NCBI GenBank assembly: GCA_964035575.1
Contig: OZ037930.1
Coordinates: 682,001-746,000, forward strand
Direction of reading: 5' to 3'
DNA from: Rhynchopus sp. YZ270_cl-10
Lineage: Eukaryota > Euglenozoa > Diplonemea > Diplonemida > Diplonemidae
Length of the DNA stretch: 64,000 bases
The notes beneath the pieces were generated by a model that did not search any database, was not told where the DNA came from, and was given only the letters and a program-made list of their open reading frames with translations. The first letter of the stretch is position 1, and the number at the start of each line of letters is the position of its first letter. This document shows positions 19,080 to 30,661 of the stretch, one piece after another. The position numbers and the translations under genes were made by a program.

Positions 19080-22000
19080 TTGCGCTTGTGTTTGGTTTAC
19101 AGGGAAGCTGTAAGCAGGTATACAATCATTACCCCACCCTGACCGGGAAGGGGGGACAACATGATTTAGTGATTCAAGAAAAGCACGTGTTTTAGCACAC
19201 AACACTGGGCGTCTGCTGAATCCAATGAGCGCTGGGGCGCCGACGGAACGGAGGGAGTGCACACGATCCCTCTTCACACCAGGGAATGGGGCGCGGCGGA
19301 GTTTCGCTGTTAAAGCCCGCATGTTAGCCTTGACGATGAGCCTTTGCATGGCCCGCCCACGCTCGCGGATATTAGAGGTCTGTTTGGCGAGGAAGACCCT
19401 TGTGCGCAATTCGAAGTCGACCGCGAGCTCGACACACGACACGTCGCGGGGTTCTTTGCTCCACTCGAGCGTAATCACCCACCACAGGAAAGCTTTCAAA
19501 GTGAACGCCTCCCTATAGGTGGAGGAAAAACTAGGTTGTAGCTTGGTCAGATATGTGCGGAAGGGGGTATCCCGTTTAGAGGCAGCAAATGTGAGATTCC
19601 AAGGGTGCACAGCCGGGGCCACATCCGCTGGACTTGAGAGGGTCGTGTCGATCGTGGTGACGGCATCGAGGAGAAGAGACTGTACCGCCTTCACCGTCAC
19701 CTTGCTCACATTGGAGGGCACAATGCCGTGCAGCACAAAGCAGGTGGGAAGCCCCTTGCCGTAGAGGCTGATGGCCGACGCATGTAGGGCAGTGAATGCC
19801 GGTGTGTGCACTATGCTGCAGTGCCACAGTAGGTGGCGTGTGTGGCATGTAACCTGGACGAGGCATAAGGGGCATTTATCGCTGAAGTCCGCCTCGGGCA
19901 GGCCACTGCGCTTGAGCCCATCTGGATGGCAGAAGAGGACTCCACCACACAGAACACGTCGCATCCGGAAAGCCTTGAGGGGGTCGTGGTATTGTAGATT
20001 GCGCCACAGGGCATTGGTGGCGCGGGTGTCAATGCCGTCGTTGATGCCGTCGTACGTAGGGCGTTTACTCTGTAGGTCATCCCATACCGCCGTACGTGCC
20101 AGAACTCGCACTTCATGGGCCCTCTTGGCTTTGTCTATCTCGATGATGGGGGTAGTCTTCGCGGTTGCAGACGTAGACGTCACTGTCTTCATCTCAGGGT
20201 CCCAACTCACGCCACATCTGCGGGAGGCGGCAAGCACCGTCCCCACTGGACCAACTGCATGCATAGGTGTACCCCGTGCGGCCAGGGTCTCGTATCTCTC
20301 TCTGATGTTCATGCACCTCTGGCGTATGGCGTCGTTGCGTTCCACACTGGCAGCGTAAGTTCTGAACGTCCGGCATATTGCACTCGAGAGGGGGTGTGCC
20401 ATGTGCGCCTTCAGGCAGAGTGTGAGCAATGCATCCACTGAACGGGTAAGGTAGGTGGGGCCCCAGCAGCACATCGCCACTGCCTTCGTTAGTTCATTCA
20501 ACACTGACTGAGGGGGCATGTTGAATGCGGACTCGTATAACACTGAAGGGAGGATGGCAGATGTGGCAATAGATACCTTCTGGGAGAAGGAGAGCGGTGT
20601 CGCACCCAAACATGAGAGCGCCCTCACGGCTGATTGGTATACCGTAGCGTTGTATCGCCCCTTGCTCCGTAGGGAGCTGTACATCATCACGCCGAGTGAG
20701 CGGAGTGACTCTGTTGTCCGGAACCTATGGTTGTCCTCAGACTTCAGCTTGCATTTGTGGTTCTTCAATGATGAGAAGGCAAAGGTCTTCGCCATGTTGA
20801 GGCGCATGCCTGTGATGCGGCAGAAGTCCTCCACTCGCAGCAGACACGCCCCCACCGAAGCTTCACTATGGCGAGACAAAAGGTATGCGTCGTCAGCAAA
20901 CGACCGTACAAACGCCTCAGGTACCTCTGCCGTGATGCAGTGTGTCAGGACCGACATCAAGGCGTTGATGAGCACCACAGAGAGGGGGCACCCCTGCAGA
21001 ATCCCATTCGTCACGGAGTACGCCTCTCCTACGCCGGAGGGCAGCTTGAACCGCCGTCTCAGCTTGGCGTACATTGCTCGCAGAGGTGTCATGATCCTGG
21101 GGTGAAGCCCCATCTTCTCTACAAGATCCAAGGTGAGGCCCTGTGGTACGCGGTCGAAGCACTTCGCAAAGTCGAGTGCCAGACCGTGCAGCGGTTCGCC
21201 ACCGAGCAGAGCGTCCTCCATCTGTGTGAAGACGTCATACAAGACGTCGTTCGTGCTGTGCTTTGGGCGGAAGCCATGTTGCGACGGGTGTACCCATTGT
21301 TCCTGCCATTGTTGAACTGCCTGCAGGCGTGCGCAGGCCCACAACCGGTACACCGCACTGGTCACTGTCACAGGACGTAGCTTCAAGGGGGACTGGTCCT
21401 CGCCTTTGGGAAGGAGCGTCACCAGGGCGGTCAACAGCGCTTGCGGCCACACACCGTTCGTCTCTATCGCGTTGAACACTCGGGCAAAACCGTCCAGTAT
21501 GCACAGGGGCATCGCATGAAGCTCCAATGAGCGCCAGCCATCAGTTCCGCAGGCGTCCGTGCGCTTACCTTTCTTGTCAAGCGTTCTACGCAAGTCAGCA
21601 CCACTTAGCGGGTCTAGGGACATCGGGGAGTGCGCGACGAAGCTGCCGAAACGTTGTTCGAAAGAGGCGAGAGTTGGCTCGGGATGGTCGTGGTCGTATA
21701 GGTTGAACACCGATTTCCATTCATCACGCAGGAGTTTGTCCATCTCCCTGTGGTTGGCCGTAAGCACACCATCTTCCCCCCGAAGGGCGGAAATAGGAAC
21801 ACCCTGTTTACCCATGCACCACGCCGTGCGTTTTCGTCGTTCGCTGCTGAAATCCACCTTCAGCTTGGTGGTGTACTGCTTCTCGCGCTGTAGACGGGTA
21901 TTGCGTATCTCAAGGTTCATAAGCATCTTGGATTTTTCCAGCAGAGAGTTAAGGATCTGTATTTGCCTTTCGAGCGAGAGAGGGATTGTCGTCTCCTCGG

Positions 22001-23492
22001 ACCTCATCAACTTGAGCGTAATTGCGGTACGGAACACTTTACCCCAGGCATTGCGCACAGGATTCTCCATCACCCCACCAGGACAAGATTCAGTCTTTGC
22101 GATGAGATCCGTGAGCTTGTACTCGAATTTGGCAAGTTGGTCCTGTCGGGGGGAAGACCCACCAACAGACGCCGGTCGTGTAGGTGCACACACAGGTTTC
22201 AACACCGGATGGGGGATCTTGGAGCGGCCACAGAACCCTTTCGAAAGCGTGTCACCAGCTGCCTTTGCCGCGAGCAGGAGAAACTCTTCCCCAGCCAATG
22301 CGATCGCTTCCCACGCATCGTCAATGTCACCGGACGCAAGTGCTGCGGCACAGTTGTGTTGTTGTAGGAGATTCCTGCCGACTGTCTCAGCATTCGCCAC
22401 AAGTCCAAGCTCCGGCATCTGCTTGGGAATAATGTATCGGAGTGTCGACTCTGTAAACACAGAGAGGCAGAGCCGCACGTTGACGGACTTGTGGCTGGGG
22501 ATGCAGTTGATGCTCTGTGTCCAACAGCTATGAATGGCGTGTGCAGCGACGCTATTCAGCAGGATGTAGTCGATACGGGTTCCCGCTGAGTCTTTGCGAG
22601 TGAACGTGGCAGGGGGCTTGCCGTCATCCCCAGTGCTTCCCAGGAGCGCGACATCGCACCAGTCATTGGCGAGTGCTTTCCGCAATGTTGGTGATCTTTC
22701 CACATCGGTGTTGAGGTCGCCGCACACAATCAACGGAACGTTACCCAGGGCTTCTCGAAACTTCACAAGCACTGTGTGGAGGAGTTCTTCGCGGGAAGCA
22801 ACTGTACCTCTTGGCGTGTCACCTGACGGGGCGTACACATTCACCACATGCAGGAACAGACGGCCGGAACCAAGCGCCACGCGTGTGTGCACCACGCGTT
22901 TCCTCAGCGAGGGCTTCAGAGAAGACGTCAATTCGGTGTCCAGGAACATGATGCCCGGTCTCTTCAGCATGGTGGCAACTCCCCCACGTTCCCCAATGTG
23001 TGGACTGCGGATGCCATGGACGAGTGCGCCATCCATGGGGGGGCCCCACTCTGGGGACCAAACTGTGGTGAAGAAGTCGTTCATCTCAAAGATCTTGGAC
23101 TCGGTCAATTTTGTCTCTTGCAGACAAATTATATCGCACTGCAGGTCGTGTATGATGTGTGCGTAGTTCTGCAGGGATGTGCAGTTGAGGGTGGTTATCG
23201 TGAGCGTGTTCTCAGCATCGGAGCAGCACGTACGTGAGGAGGATCTATCCGTTGAAGAGGAGGAGGAAGAAGAGGAAGAAGAAGAAGAGGAGGAAGCAGA
23301 GGAAGAAGATGTGTCTGAGAGTGACGTAGGGAAAAAGGGGCGAGGAGAAAAGGATGCCACGGATGATGATGATGATGATGAGGAGGCTTGGTTTGGGAAG
23401 TGGCGGGGACCAGGGCGTGTTTCTATGCACTCGCGAGGAAGTTGCTCGTAGTTGTGGGCTGCGAGCGACTCGGGGTCACGCTTCTCGCTCCG
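19062..23492 (-). CDS. LINE ORF2: endonuclease and reverse transcriptase
   Basis: About 1476 codons are open from just after a TGA at 23493-23495. A Ser-rich linker is followed by an APE-like endonuclease (TLNC, ICLQETKL with catalytic Glu, GERGG, NVYAPSGD, CGDLNTD, RIDYILLN, PSHKSV). The reverse transcriptase has motif A LALDFAKCFDRV, GFRPKHSTND before it, motif B GILQGCPLS and motif C SFADDAYLL. A late CPLC...CHTRHLLWHC matches the C-terminal finger of Jockey/R1-type LINEs. All catalytic residues are present. No ATG occurs until inside the endonuclease domain (EMNDFF), so initiation at an own AUG would lose the ETKL motif. The frame equals that of ORF1. Confidence 0.93.
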   Translation of the reverse strand, partial: RSEKRDPESLAAHNYEQLPRECIETRPGPRHFPNQASSSSSSSSVASFSPRPFFPTSLSDTSSSSASSSSSSSSSSSSSSTDRSSSRTCCSDAENTLTITTLNCTSLQNYAHIIHDLQCDIICLQETKLTESKIFEMNDFFTTVWSPEWGPPMDGALVHGIRSPHIGERGGVATMLKRPGIMFLDTELTSSLKPSLRKRVVHTRVALGSGRLFLHVVNVYAPSGDTPRGTVASREELLHTVLVKFREALGNVPLIVCGDLNTDVERSPTLRKALANDWCDVALLGSTGDDGKPPATFTRKDSAGTRIDYILLNSVAAHAIHSCWTQSINCIPSHKSVNVRLCLSVFTESTLRYIIPKQMPELGLVANAETVGRNLLQQHNCAAALASGDIDDAWEAIALAGEEFLLLAAKAAGDTLSKGFCGRSKIPHPVLKPVCAPTRPASVGGSSPRQDQLAKFEYKLTDLIAKTESCPGGVMENPVRNAWGKVFRTAITLKLMRSEETTIPLSLERQIQILNSLLEKSKMLMNLEIRNTRLQREKQYTTKLKVDFSSERRKRTAWCMGKQGVPISALRGEDGVLTANHREMDKLLRDEWKSVFNLYDHDHPEPTLASFEQRFGSFVAHSPMSLDPLSGADLRRTLDKKGKRTDACGTDGWRSLELHAMPLCILDGFARVFNAIETNGVWPQALLTALVTLLPKGEDQSPLKLRPVTVTSAVYRLWACARLQAVQQWQEQWVHPSQHGFRPKHSTNDVLYDVFTQMEDALLGGEPLHGLALDFAKCFDRVPQGLTLDLVEKMGLHPRIMTPLRAMYAKLRRRFKLPSGVGEAYSVTNGILQGCPLSVVLINALMSVLTHCITAEVPEAFVRSFADDAYLLSRHSEASVGACLLRVEDFCRITGMRLNMAKTFAFSSLKNHKCKLKSEDNHRFRTTESLRSLGVMMYSSLRSKGRYNATVYQSAVRALSCLGATPLSFSQKVSIATSAILPSVLYESAFNMPPQSVLNELTKAVAMCCWGPTYLTRSVDALLTLCLKAHMAHPLSSAICRTFRTYAASVERNDAIRQRCMNIRERYETLAARGTPMHAVGPVGTVLAASRRCGVSWDPEMKTVTSTSATAKTTPIIEIDKAKRAHEVRVLARTAVWDDLQSKRPTYDGINDGIDTRATNALWRNLQYHDPLKAFRMRRVLCGGVLFCHPDGLKRSGLPEADFSDKCPLCLVQVTCHTRHLLWHCSIVHTPAFTALHASAISLYGKGLPTCFVLHGIVPSNVSKVTVKAVQSLLLDAVTTIDTTLSSPADVAPAVHPWNLTFAASKRDTPFRTYLTKLQPSFSSTYREAFTLKAFLWWVITLEWSKEPRDVSCVELAVDFELRTRVFLAKQTSNIRERGRAMQRLIVKANMRALTAKLRRAPFPGVKRDRVHSLRSVGAPALIGFSRRPVLCAKTRAFLESLNHVVPPSRSGWGNDCIPAYSFPVNQTQAQHSGVR

Positions 23493-25358
<1,866 letters not shown>

Positions 25359-25430
25359 CTGAGTGGGAGAGGACCCAGGCAGATGCGCCACAGGGAAAGA
25401 ACCGGGGGGGACGGTCGTGTGGGGTGTGTG

Positions 25431-26163
25431 ATGTGTATACCAATGAAGTACAGTAACAAAAGCATGTCATATGACATAATATGGCATGTCAGTGTTTTTC
25501 ATGACGTATTTTGATGGTATACAAGGTTGCCGTAATGCTAGTTTGTCGCTGGAATGTGCCGTGTAACAGATGTGTCACCCCAGCCAAAACTCCCCACCTG
25601 ACTTGGTGTCTCCAAACGAGGGTTCACTATAGCTAATGCTAGTTTGTCGCTGGAATCGGAAAACCTAAAAGACCCAAGGAGGGCCATATCAATAAATTAG
25701 CAGGTGAAGTAGTGGACAATGGGGGAGGGAGCTTTCCGTTTCTTTTTTTTTTGAATTTTCTACATAAAACAACAACACAAAAAAAAGGGGGGAAGAGAAA
25801 AGGTGGAGGAGGGGAAGAAGAGAGGAAGTGGGAAAGAGGGAGGGAGAGAGAAGGAGGAAACAGGGGGAAATACTGTCGTTTCTCTAAAATTTCTCTCCCT
25901 CTTCTCTCCTCTCTTTTCTCTCTCTCTCTGTCTGTCTTTCCCATTCTTTTTTTTCCCCCTTCGAATTGTACAAATACAGGTTCAATCAACAAAAAAATGG
26001 TTTTAAAAAAAGGGAGAGTAGGTCTGGTAAGATGAAGCAAAGTAGTGGCATTCTTTCGCACTGCCCGTCAGCTAACAGCTCATTGGTCACCTTTCCAAAG
26101 GTTATTTTAGACAACAAATCTAAAAAAGATCAACACAAAACCTCATTTTTCTCCCGCCTTTGC
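25431..26163. other. Intergenic with dispersed 146-bp repeat
   Basis: No gene is supported. It contains the repeat at 25561-25706 and a purine-rich block followed by a mirrored CT-rich block (about 25797-25945). The ORFs over the latter are low-complexity translations. Confidence 0.5.
25561..25706 (+). repeat. Dispersed repeat, copy 1 (copy 2 at 63001-63139)
   Basis: GTGTAACAGATGTG, ACTCCCCACCTGACT, GGTGTCTCCAAACGAGGG, GCTAATGCTAGTTTGTCGC, TGGAATCGGAAAACCTAAA and AATTAGCAGGTG occur in the same order at 63001-63139 with few changes. The TGCTAGTTTGTCGCTGGAAT part also occurs just before this copy (about 25536), so the left copy has an internal duplication. Confidence 0.8.
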
Positions 26164-26919
26164 TTAATACCCCTTGTATGATGTCTGCGCCCCCAGCTGC
26201 TCTGGGGATGGGATGTGCGGGTTGAGCACCTCCCTTTGGTCCCACTTCTCCCATTCGGTGAGCCCGCGGTGGCCTGGCCCGCCACTCATCCCTGAGTACC
26301 CTGCTGGGGTGCCGCCGTAGTGGGTGAGCTGCTGCTGTGGGGGTAGCGGTTGCGGTTGGGGCGGAGGCATGAAGTTGACTGTCTGTGGTGCACCACCTAA
26401 ACCTCTGTCAGAAAAGTCCCCATAGCCTGTATCTGGTGTTTCGTTTAGTACATCCAAAACGTCAAAGTTGATCTCAGGCAAACGGAAGCCCGAAGCAGGC
26501 AATGCACCGCCCCCAGCCCGCTTCTTCCCATCCCCTTCCGAACGCAACACCGGAATCCCCAATTTGTCGCGCAAATCTTTGATTCTTGCCGCATTCGCAG
26601 GCGACACCTTCTCCCAATCCCCACTCTGTCCATGCCCCCCTACTGGCAGGCCTAGCTTTGCTCGAAGCGCGACCATAGCACGAAGGTTTTGCTCTTCAAA
26701 AGAAACCGGGTCTTCACATTCGCAGTCGCAGCAGTCGTTCACCGGCCCGCATGGATCGCATTGGGGGTATTCCATAGGTGGCGTACAGCGGAAGGGGTCC
26801 TGCATGGTGCGCATGGGGAGTGCAGGGGAGGTGACCCGGTACGACTGCATAGGGGGGGTAGGATGGTACGTCGTGTTCAAGCCTGCAGGGGGGCCTGAGC
26901 AGGCACTGCAGTGCGCCAT
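26164..26919 (-). CDS. Cys/Pro-rich hypothetical protein
   Basis: 251 residues, no family recognised. The N terminus has CSAC and a dense cluster (QCDPCGPVNDCCDCECEDP, about residues 53-71) that could bind metal or be lipid-modified. Two short helices share a motif: MVALRAKLGLPVGG (about 82-95) and RIKDLRDKLGIPVL (about 112-125), an internal repeat ending in Lys-Leu-Gly-x-Pro-Val. The C-terminal half is rich in Pro, Gln, Gly and Tyr and ends in TSYKGY. There is no signal peptide or membrane helix. A CAG following a C-rich tract lies about 20 bases upstream of the ATG. Ends at TAA. Confidence 0.65.
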   Translation of the reverse strand: MAHCSACSGPPAGLNTTYHPTPPMQSYRVTSPALPMRTMQDPFRCTPPMEYPQCDPCGPVNDCCDCECEDPVSFEEQNLRAMVALRAKLGLPVGGHGQSGDWEKVSPANAARIKDLRDKLGIPVLRSEGDGKKRAGGGALPASGFRLPEINFDVLDVLNETPDTGYGDFSDRGLGGAPQTVNFMPPPQPQPLPPQQQLTHYGGTPAGYSGMSGGPGHRGLTEWEKWDQREVLNPHIPSPEQLGAQTSYKGY

Positions 26920-27847
26920 ATGGGTTGAGGTGGTGTGTTCTGTGGTTTTTGTGGAGGAGGAGGAGGAGGGGGGAGGAAGGGGGAGGGGTGATACAATAAA
27001 CTGATGAGATGGAGACTAAGCAGTGTTCTAGTGTGAGTAGCAAAAGAGGGAGAGGTGTTGTTGCTTTCGTTCCACATAACGTACTGTCATTGTTTTTTTT
27101 CCATCTTCTTCGATACAAACCTACCTGTGGACCCACCGACCCCACCCCACACCCCACCCAATGCTAAAACGGAAGAAGAGGCTGCCAAACTGAAGGGGAG
27201 GGTGATGCTTTGTACGTGAGAAGAAACTGTACAACCGATGAAAGCACGAAGTACCCTGCCCGCGGCCAACAATAAAAAAGTCAGAAAAAGAAAAATACAA
27301 ACAAAACTCTGTTGTGTCGACAACCATGTTAAAAAGACCACAGCTAGTTTGTCTTCTTAAATGCTGCACACAAAATGCTGTACCCTCAATACAATCCCAC
27401 ACCACCCTCGTTTCTCTCAGACAGTTTCACTTCTCTAACTGTGCTTGAGAAACGCAACCTACGGTCCTGAGCTGACCAAAAAAAAACCACACTACCCTGG
27501 ACGAATGCAACAGAATAACGACAAAAAAAGTAGAGGGGAAATTTTGACATGTGAACTTGTCTCTGTGTACATACACAAACACAGCCAATATTGCGGTAGA
27601 GGACATAACCTAAACACCTGCTTTCAAACATAGACACAACAAAGAGCACGCAAATGAAACTCAGGCACAGGGTGGGTGGCAAAAGAAGTACAGGCTGTAA
27701 AAAGTAGTTCTCGTGTGCACACATTGCTGTTCTGTTGCAAGACGATGCACGCCAATGACAATCACTTCACCGACAGTCTCTGCCGAAGCGACTCTTCACA
27801 GAACACTCTGTGTGCCATGCACACTACCACGATGCATCGCAACATCC
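26920..27847. other. Intergenic, with block shared by LRR-gene flanks
   Basis: No gene is supported. A block at 27003-27125 (GAGATGGAGACTAAGC, GTGTGAGTAGCAAAAGAGGG, ACGTACTGTC, CTTCGATACAAACC) recurs at 40988-41105 and in part at 46010-46080, each within about 700 bases downstream of a UBL-LRR gene end. It may be a remnant of the duplicated flank. Confidence 0.55.
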
Positions 27848-29476
27848 TTATGTACCTTTGTTTTTGTCCCGAATAGCTCTCAATGCTGGAAAGTCGTATG
27901 TTTCTAAAGAAGTGCAACCTTCAAGACACCTGCACCCTACTTGTGTCACACCACTCAATCCTGCAAAGTCGATTGAGGTTAACGATCTACAACCTGATAA
28001 GAAGCGGTCCCCAAGGCTTGTGACACTACTCAATCCTTCAAAGTCGATCGAGGTTAATCTCTGGCAGTCACGTAAGAAGCCGTTCCCAAGGCTTGTGACG
28101 CTTCTCAATCCTGCAAAGTCGATCGAAGTTAATCTCTGGCAGTCACGCAAGAAGCCGTTCCCAAGGCTTGTGATACTTCTCAATCCTGCAAAATTGATGG
28201 TGGTAAACGTCGTGCAACATGATAAGAAGTTGTTCCCAAGGCTTGAGACGCTTCTCAATCCTGCTAAGTCGATGGTGGTTAACGTCGTGCAACCTGATAA
28301 GAAGTAGTTCCCAAGGCTTGTGACGCTGCTCAATCCTGAAAAGTCGATGGAGGTTAACTTTGTGCACCCTGATAAGAAGTTGTTCCTAAGGCTTGTGACC
28401 CTGCCCAATCCTGCAAAGCGGATGGAGGTTAACGATGTGCAACCTGCTAAGAAGCCGTCCCCGAGGCTTGTGACACTCCCCAATCCTGCAAAGTTGATTG
28501 AAGTTAACTTTGTGCAACCTGATAAGAAGTAGTTCCCAAGGCTTGTGACGCTGCTCAATCCTGCAAAATCGATTGAGGTCAACGCCCTGAACCCTGATAA
28601 GAAGTTGTTCCCAAGGCTTGTGACCCTGCCCAATCCTGCAAAGCGGATGGAGGTTAACGATGTGCAACCTGATAAGAAGAACTGCCCAAGGCTGGTGACA
28701 CTCCCCAATCCTGCAAAGTCGATCGAGGTTAACTTTGTGCAACCTGATACGAAACCGCCTCCAAGGCCTGTGACCCTGCTCAATCCTGCAAAATCGATTG
28801 AAGTCAATGCCGCGCACTTTGATAAGAAGTTATCCCCAAGGCTTGTGACAGTGCTCAATCCTGAAAAGTCGATTGAAGTTAATTTTGTGCAACCTGCTAA
28901 GAAGCCGTCCCCAAGGCATGTGACACTGTCCAATCCTGCAAAATCAAAAGTGCGCAATGACGTGCACTCGAACAGGAAGTGCCGATCTATTGTTCTGACG
29001 TTGCGTAACCCACAGAAGTCAACTGATTCCAATGATGCACACTTAGCTAAGAAGTTGCTACCAATCGCAGTAATAGCCAACGGGGCACTCAGATCAAGGG
29101 TACGTAACTTAGTGCGTGCCAGGAACCCGCGCGGAATCACCGTTACAACTTCTGCCTGCAGAAACAACTGTACTACCTTGGGGTTGCTTACACGCGCAAG
29201 CCTCTCTGGTGTGAGGTCTCTCTCACCCAATGCACGAAGAGCTGCAATGGCTTCTTGCTTATAATCTCTCTGCGTCAACACGACTGTGTCGCCAGCACTC
29301 AGCGCTGTGATGTTGATGTCCTCTCCTTCGCCGTTCCCTCCGAAGTCCATGTCAAAGCTGTCTTCAGCAAACCCCACTGCAGTTGCCACCTTCCGCCGCA
29401 GGTCCTTCGCTGTGTCATCCACATCCACATCGACGACGGACGTATTACCATCAAATCCCTTGATGTTGAGTTCCAT
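27848..29476 (-). CDS. Ubiquitin-like/BspA-type LRR protein, paralogue 1 (15 repeats)
   Basis: 542 residues. Residues 1-70 (MELNIKGFDGNTSVVDVDVD, then TAKDLRRKVATAVGF and ALSAGDTVVLTQ) have the length, strand-helix-strand order and start of a ubiquitin-like beta-grasp. A helical linker (residues 71-120) follows. Then come about 15 repeats of 25 residues of the type FAGLSSVTSLGDNFLSGCTALTSI, close to the TpLRR/BspA-like (LRR_5) pattern with conserved Gly, Leu, Phe-Leu and Cys. The C-cap (GVTQVGCRCLEGCTSLETYDFP) is shared by all six paralogues. No signal peptide, so intracellular unless secreted otherwise. A UBL plus LRR suggests a scaffold or ubiquitin-pathway adaptor, which is inference. The tail (RAIRDKNKGT) differs from the others. 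Confidence 0.85.
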   Translation of the reverse strand: MELNIKGFDGNTSVVDVDVDDTAKDLRRKVATAVGFAEDSFDMDFGGNGEGEDINITALSAGDTVVLTQRDYKQEAIAALRALGERDLTPERLARVSNPKVVQLFLQAEVVTVIPRGFLARTKLRTLDLSAPLAITAIGSNFLAKCASLESVDFCGLRNVRTIDRHFLFECTSLRTFDFAGLDSVTCLGDGFLAGCTKLTSIDFSGLSTVTSLGDNFLSKCAALTSIDFAGLSRVTGLGGGFVSGCTKLTSIDFAGLGSVTSLGQFFLSGCTSLTSIRFAGLGRVTSLGNNFLSGFRALTSIDFAGLSSVTSLGNYFLSGCTKLTSINFAGLGSVTSLGDGFLAGCTSLTSIRFAGLGRVTSLRNNFLSGCTKLTSIDFSGLSSVTSLGNYFLSGCTTLTTIDLAGLRSVSSLGNNFLSCCTTFTTINFAGLRSITSLGNGFLRDCQRLTSIDFAGLRSVTSLGNGFLRDCQRLTSIDFEGLSSVTSLGDRFLSGCRSLTSIDFAGLSGVTQVGCRCLEGCTSLETYDFPALRAIRDKNKGT

Positions 29477-29544
29477 TTGTGTTTTGTGTGTTTTCTGTTG
29501 AGATATGACATTAACTGGGGCATCTCAGGATGGTTTTATGAAGA

Positions 29545-29705
29545 AGTCAGAGATCCTTCACCCAAATTGCCTGATTCCCAACCACAGTTCTCTGCACTCA
29601 ACCACATCTAGAGCGGGGTGTGCGGGTTGTGTCCCCACGAGAAAAGAGAAATTACACCTGCTCAGTCACAGTGTGCAACCCCGCAATGCAGCACAGTAAC
29701 AAAAC
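29545..29705 (-). promoter_or_regulatory. Conserved upstream block of the UBL-LRR genes
   Basis: About 160 bases (CACCCAAATTGCCTGATTCC, ACCACATCTAGAGCGGGG, GTGTCCCCACGAGAAAAG, GCAATGCAGCACAGTAAC on the plus strand) lie 70-230 bases upstream of this gene. They recur upstream of four of the other five paralogues: 42428-42593, 47318-47485, 48956-49120 and 51507-51672. Here they are kept although the flanks beyond have diverged, suggesting constraint; a promoter or 5' UTR role is inferred. The gene ending at 44674 lacks it. Confidence 0.5.
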
Positions 29706-30070
29706 TAAGCAGCCGCGGTGAGGCAGAAGGGAAGTGACTTCCAAACCCACAGAACACTGCGCCTGCGCGGGGTGGAACCTCCCGCACTCAAAGGACAGTC
29801 GGCGCACCGCCCAAAAGATAATTGTTTGAGAGACTCTTCTCCTTGAAGCCTCTCCTTCAGAATCAAAACGCTATGTCTCACAGCCTCACTAGAGTTCCCT
29901 GTACACCCCAAACACCCGGGGAGGAGGAAAATGAGGGTTGTCTTGTAGGGAAATGAGGGGTGTGGGGCTTTACTTTCATTTATAAAAAAGGAGAAGTGAG
30001 TTGAAGAATATTAGAGTTATATTTTGATTGCAGCGTGTGTCAAAAAAAAAATGAAAAGAAAAGAAACGCG

Positions 30071-30180
30071 AAGGTGCAAAAGCATCTCTGGGAGAGACGG
30101 TAGGGCAACTGAAGCTGGAGGGGGAGGGAGTCCAGGAGGGAATCCAGGGGAGGGAATCGAACCCTCCCCCTGGGTTTTGC
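30071..30180 (-). repeat. SINE-like element with T-loop hairpin
   Basis: On the minus strand CCAGGGG, GAGGG, TTCGATT, CCCTC, CCCTGG fold into a long hairpin (30144-30173) with a perfect tRNA-type T-arm inside. Downstream TCCCAGAGATGCTTTTGCACC parallels the LINE tail (TCCCAGAGGCGTTTGCACT). No acceptor stem or convincing A box is seen, so I do not call a tRNA. Confidence 0.5.
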
Positions 30181-30661
30181 ACTAAAAGGGGATGAAACGG
30201 AGCATGAAGAGGTGCAGGGGGTAATTGATCATCTCCGCTGGGTGTTTTGTTGTGTTTTTCTCTCGCTTCAAAATTTGACGTGATGAATGCAAAACACTCT
30301 GACAGTCACCATGGATAACCGGGGTGGATCCCCCAATCCATGCAATCTTACATCCATTTCGTGGTTTTACATCTGCTTAATAAAGAGTAACAAAACAGAA
30401 AACCTTGCAAAGACGAATGCCTCAGCCACAACAACGCCCTCTCCAGCCATGAACAATACCCCACAGGAACCCCCTCATACATTCATAGAGGAATACTACA
30501 GCAAACAAAAAAAGCCATACTTTAAAAACATCGGTTTTTTTCACCCTCTTCTATCTTTGTAAAAAGACGTACGGGGCAAAAAAAAGGAAAAAATAATGTT
30601 AAACTTCACCTCCCCCCCCTTCCACCCCCACACCCACGCACCCCAGCCTCCCCTCAACCCT

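Larger units (their letters stand above)
29477..30661. other. Intergenic, with shared LRR upstream block and T-loop hairpin
   Basis: No gene is supported. It contains the conserved LRR upstream block (29545-29705), a unique stretch to about 30050, and a hairpin element at 30071-30180. Small ORFs here have no recognisable features. Confidence 0.5.

Noticed and set aside
23358-23360. GTG codon as the start of LINE ORF2
   Set aside because: It is only where an ORF finder allowing alternative starts began; the frame is open further up to the ORF1 stop and eukaryotes rarely start at GTG.
28545-29264. Plus-strand ORFs opposite the LRR genes (also 41420-42139, 46331-46825, 50161-51222)
   Set aside because: The minus strand encodes the UBL-LRR protein with conserved caps; the plus-strand frames are by-products of the 75-base period and are broken in several copies.
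30140-30180. Possible tRNA gene (perfect B box and T-arm on the minus strand)
   Set aside because: No acceptor stem, D-arm or anticodon arm can be formed with the upstream sequence; the downstream part matches the LINE tail layout instead.
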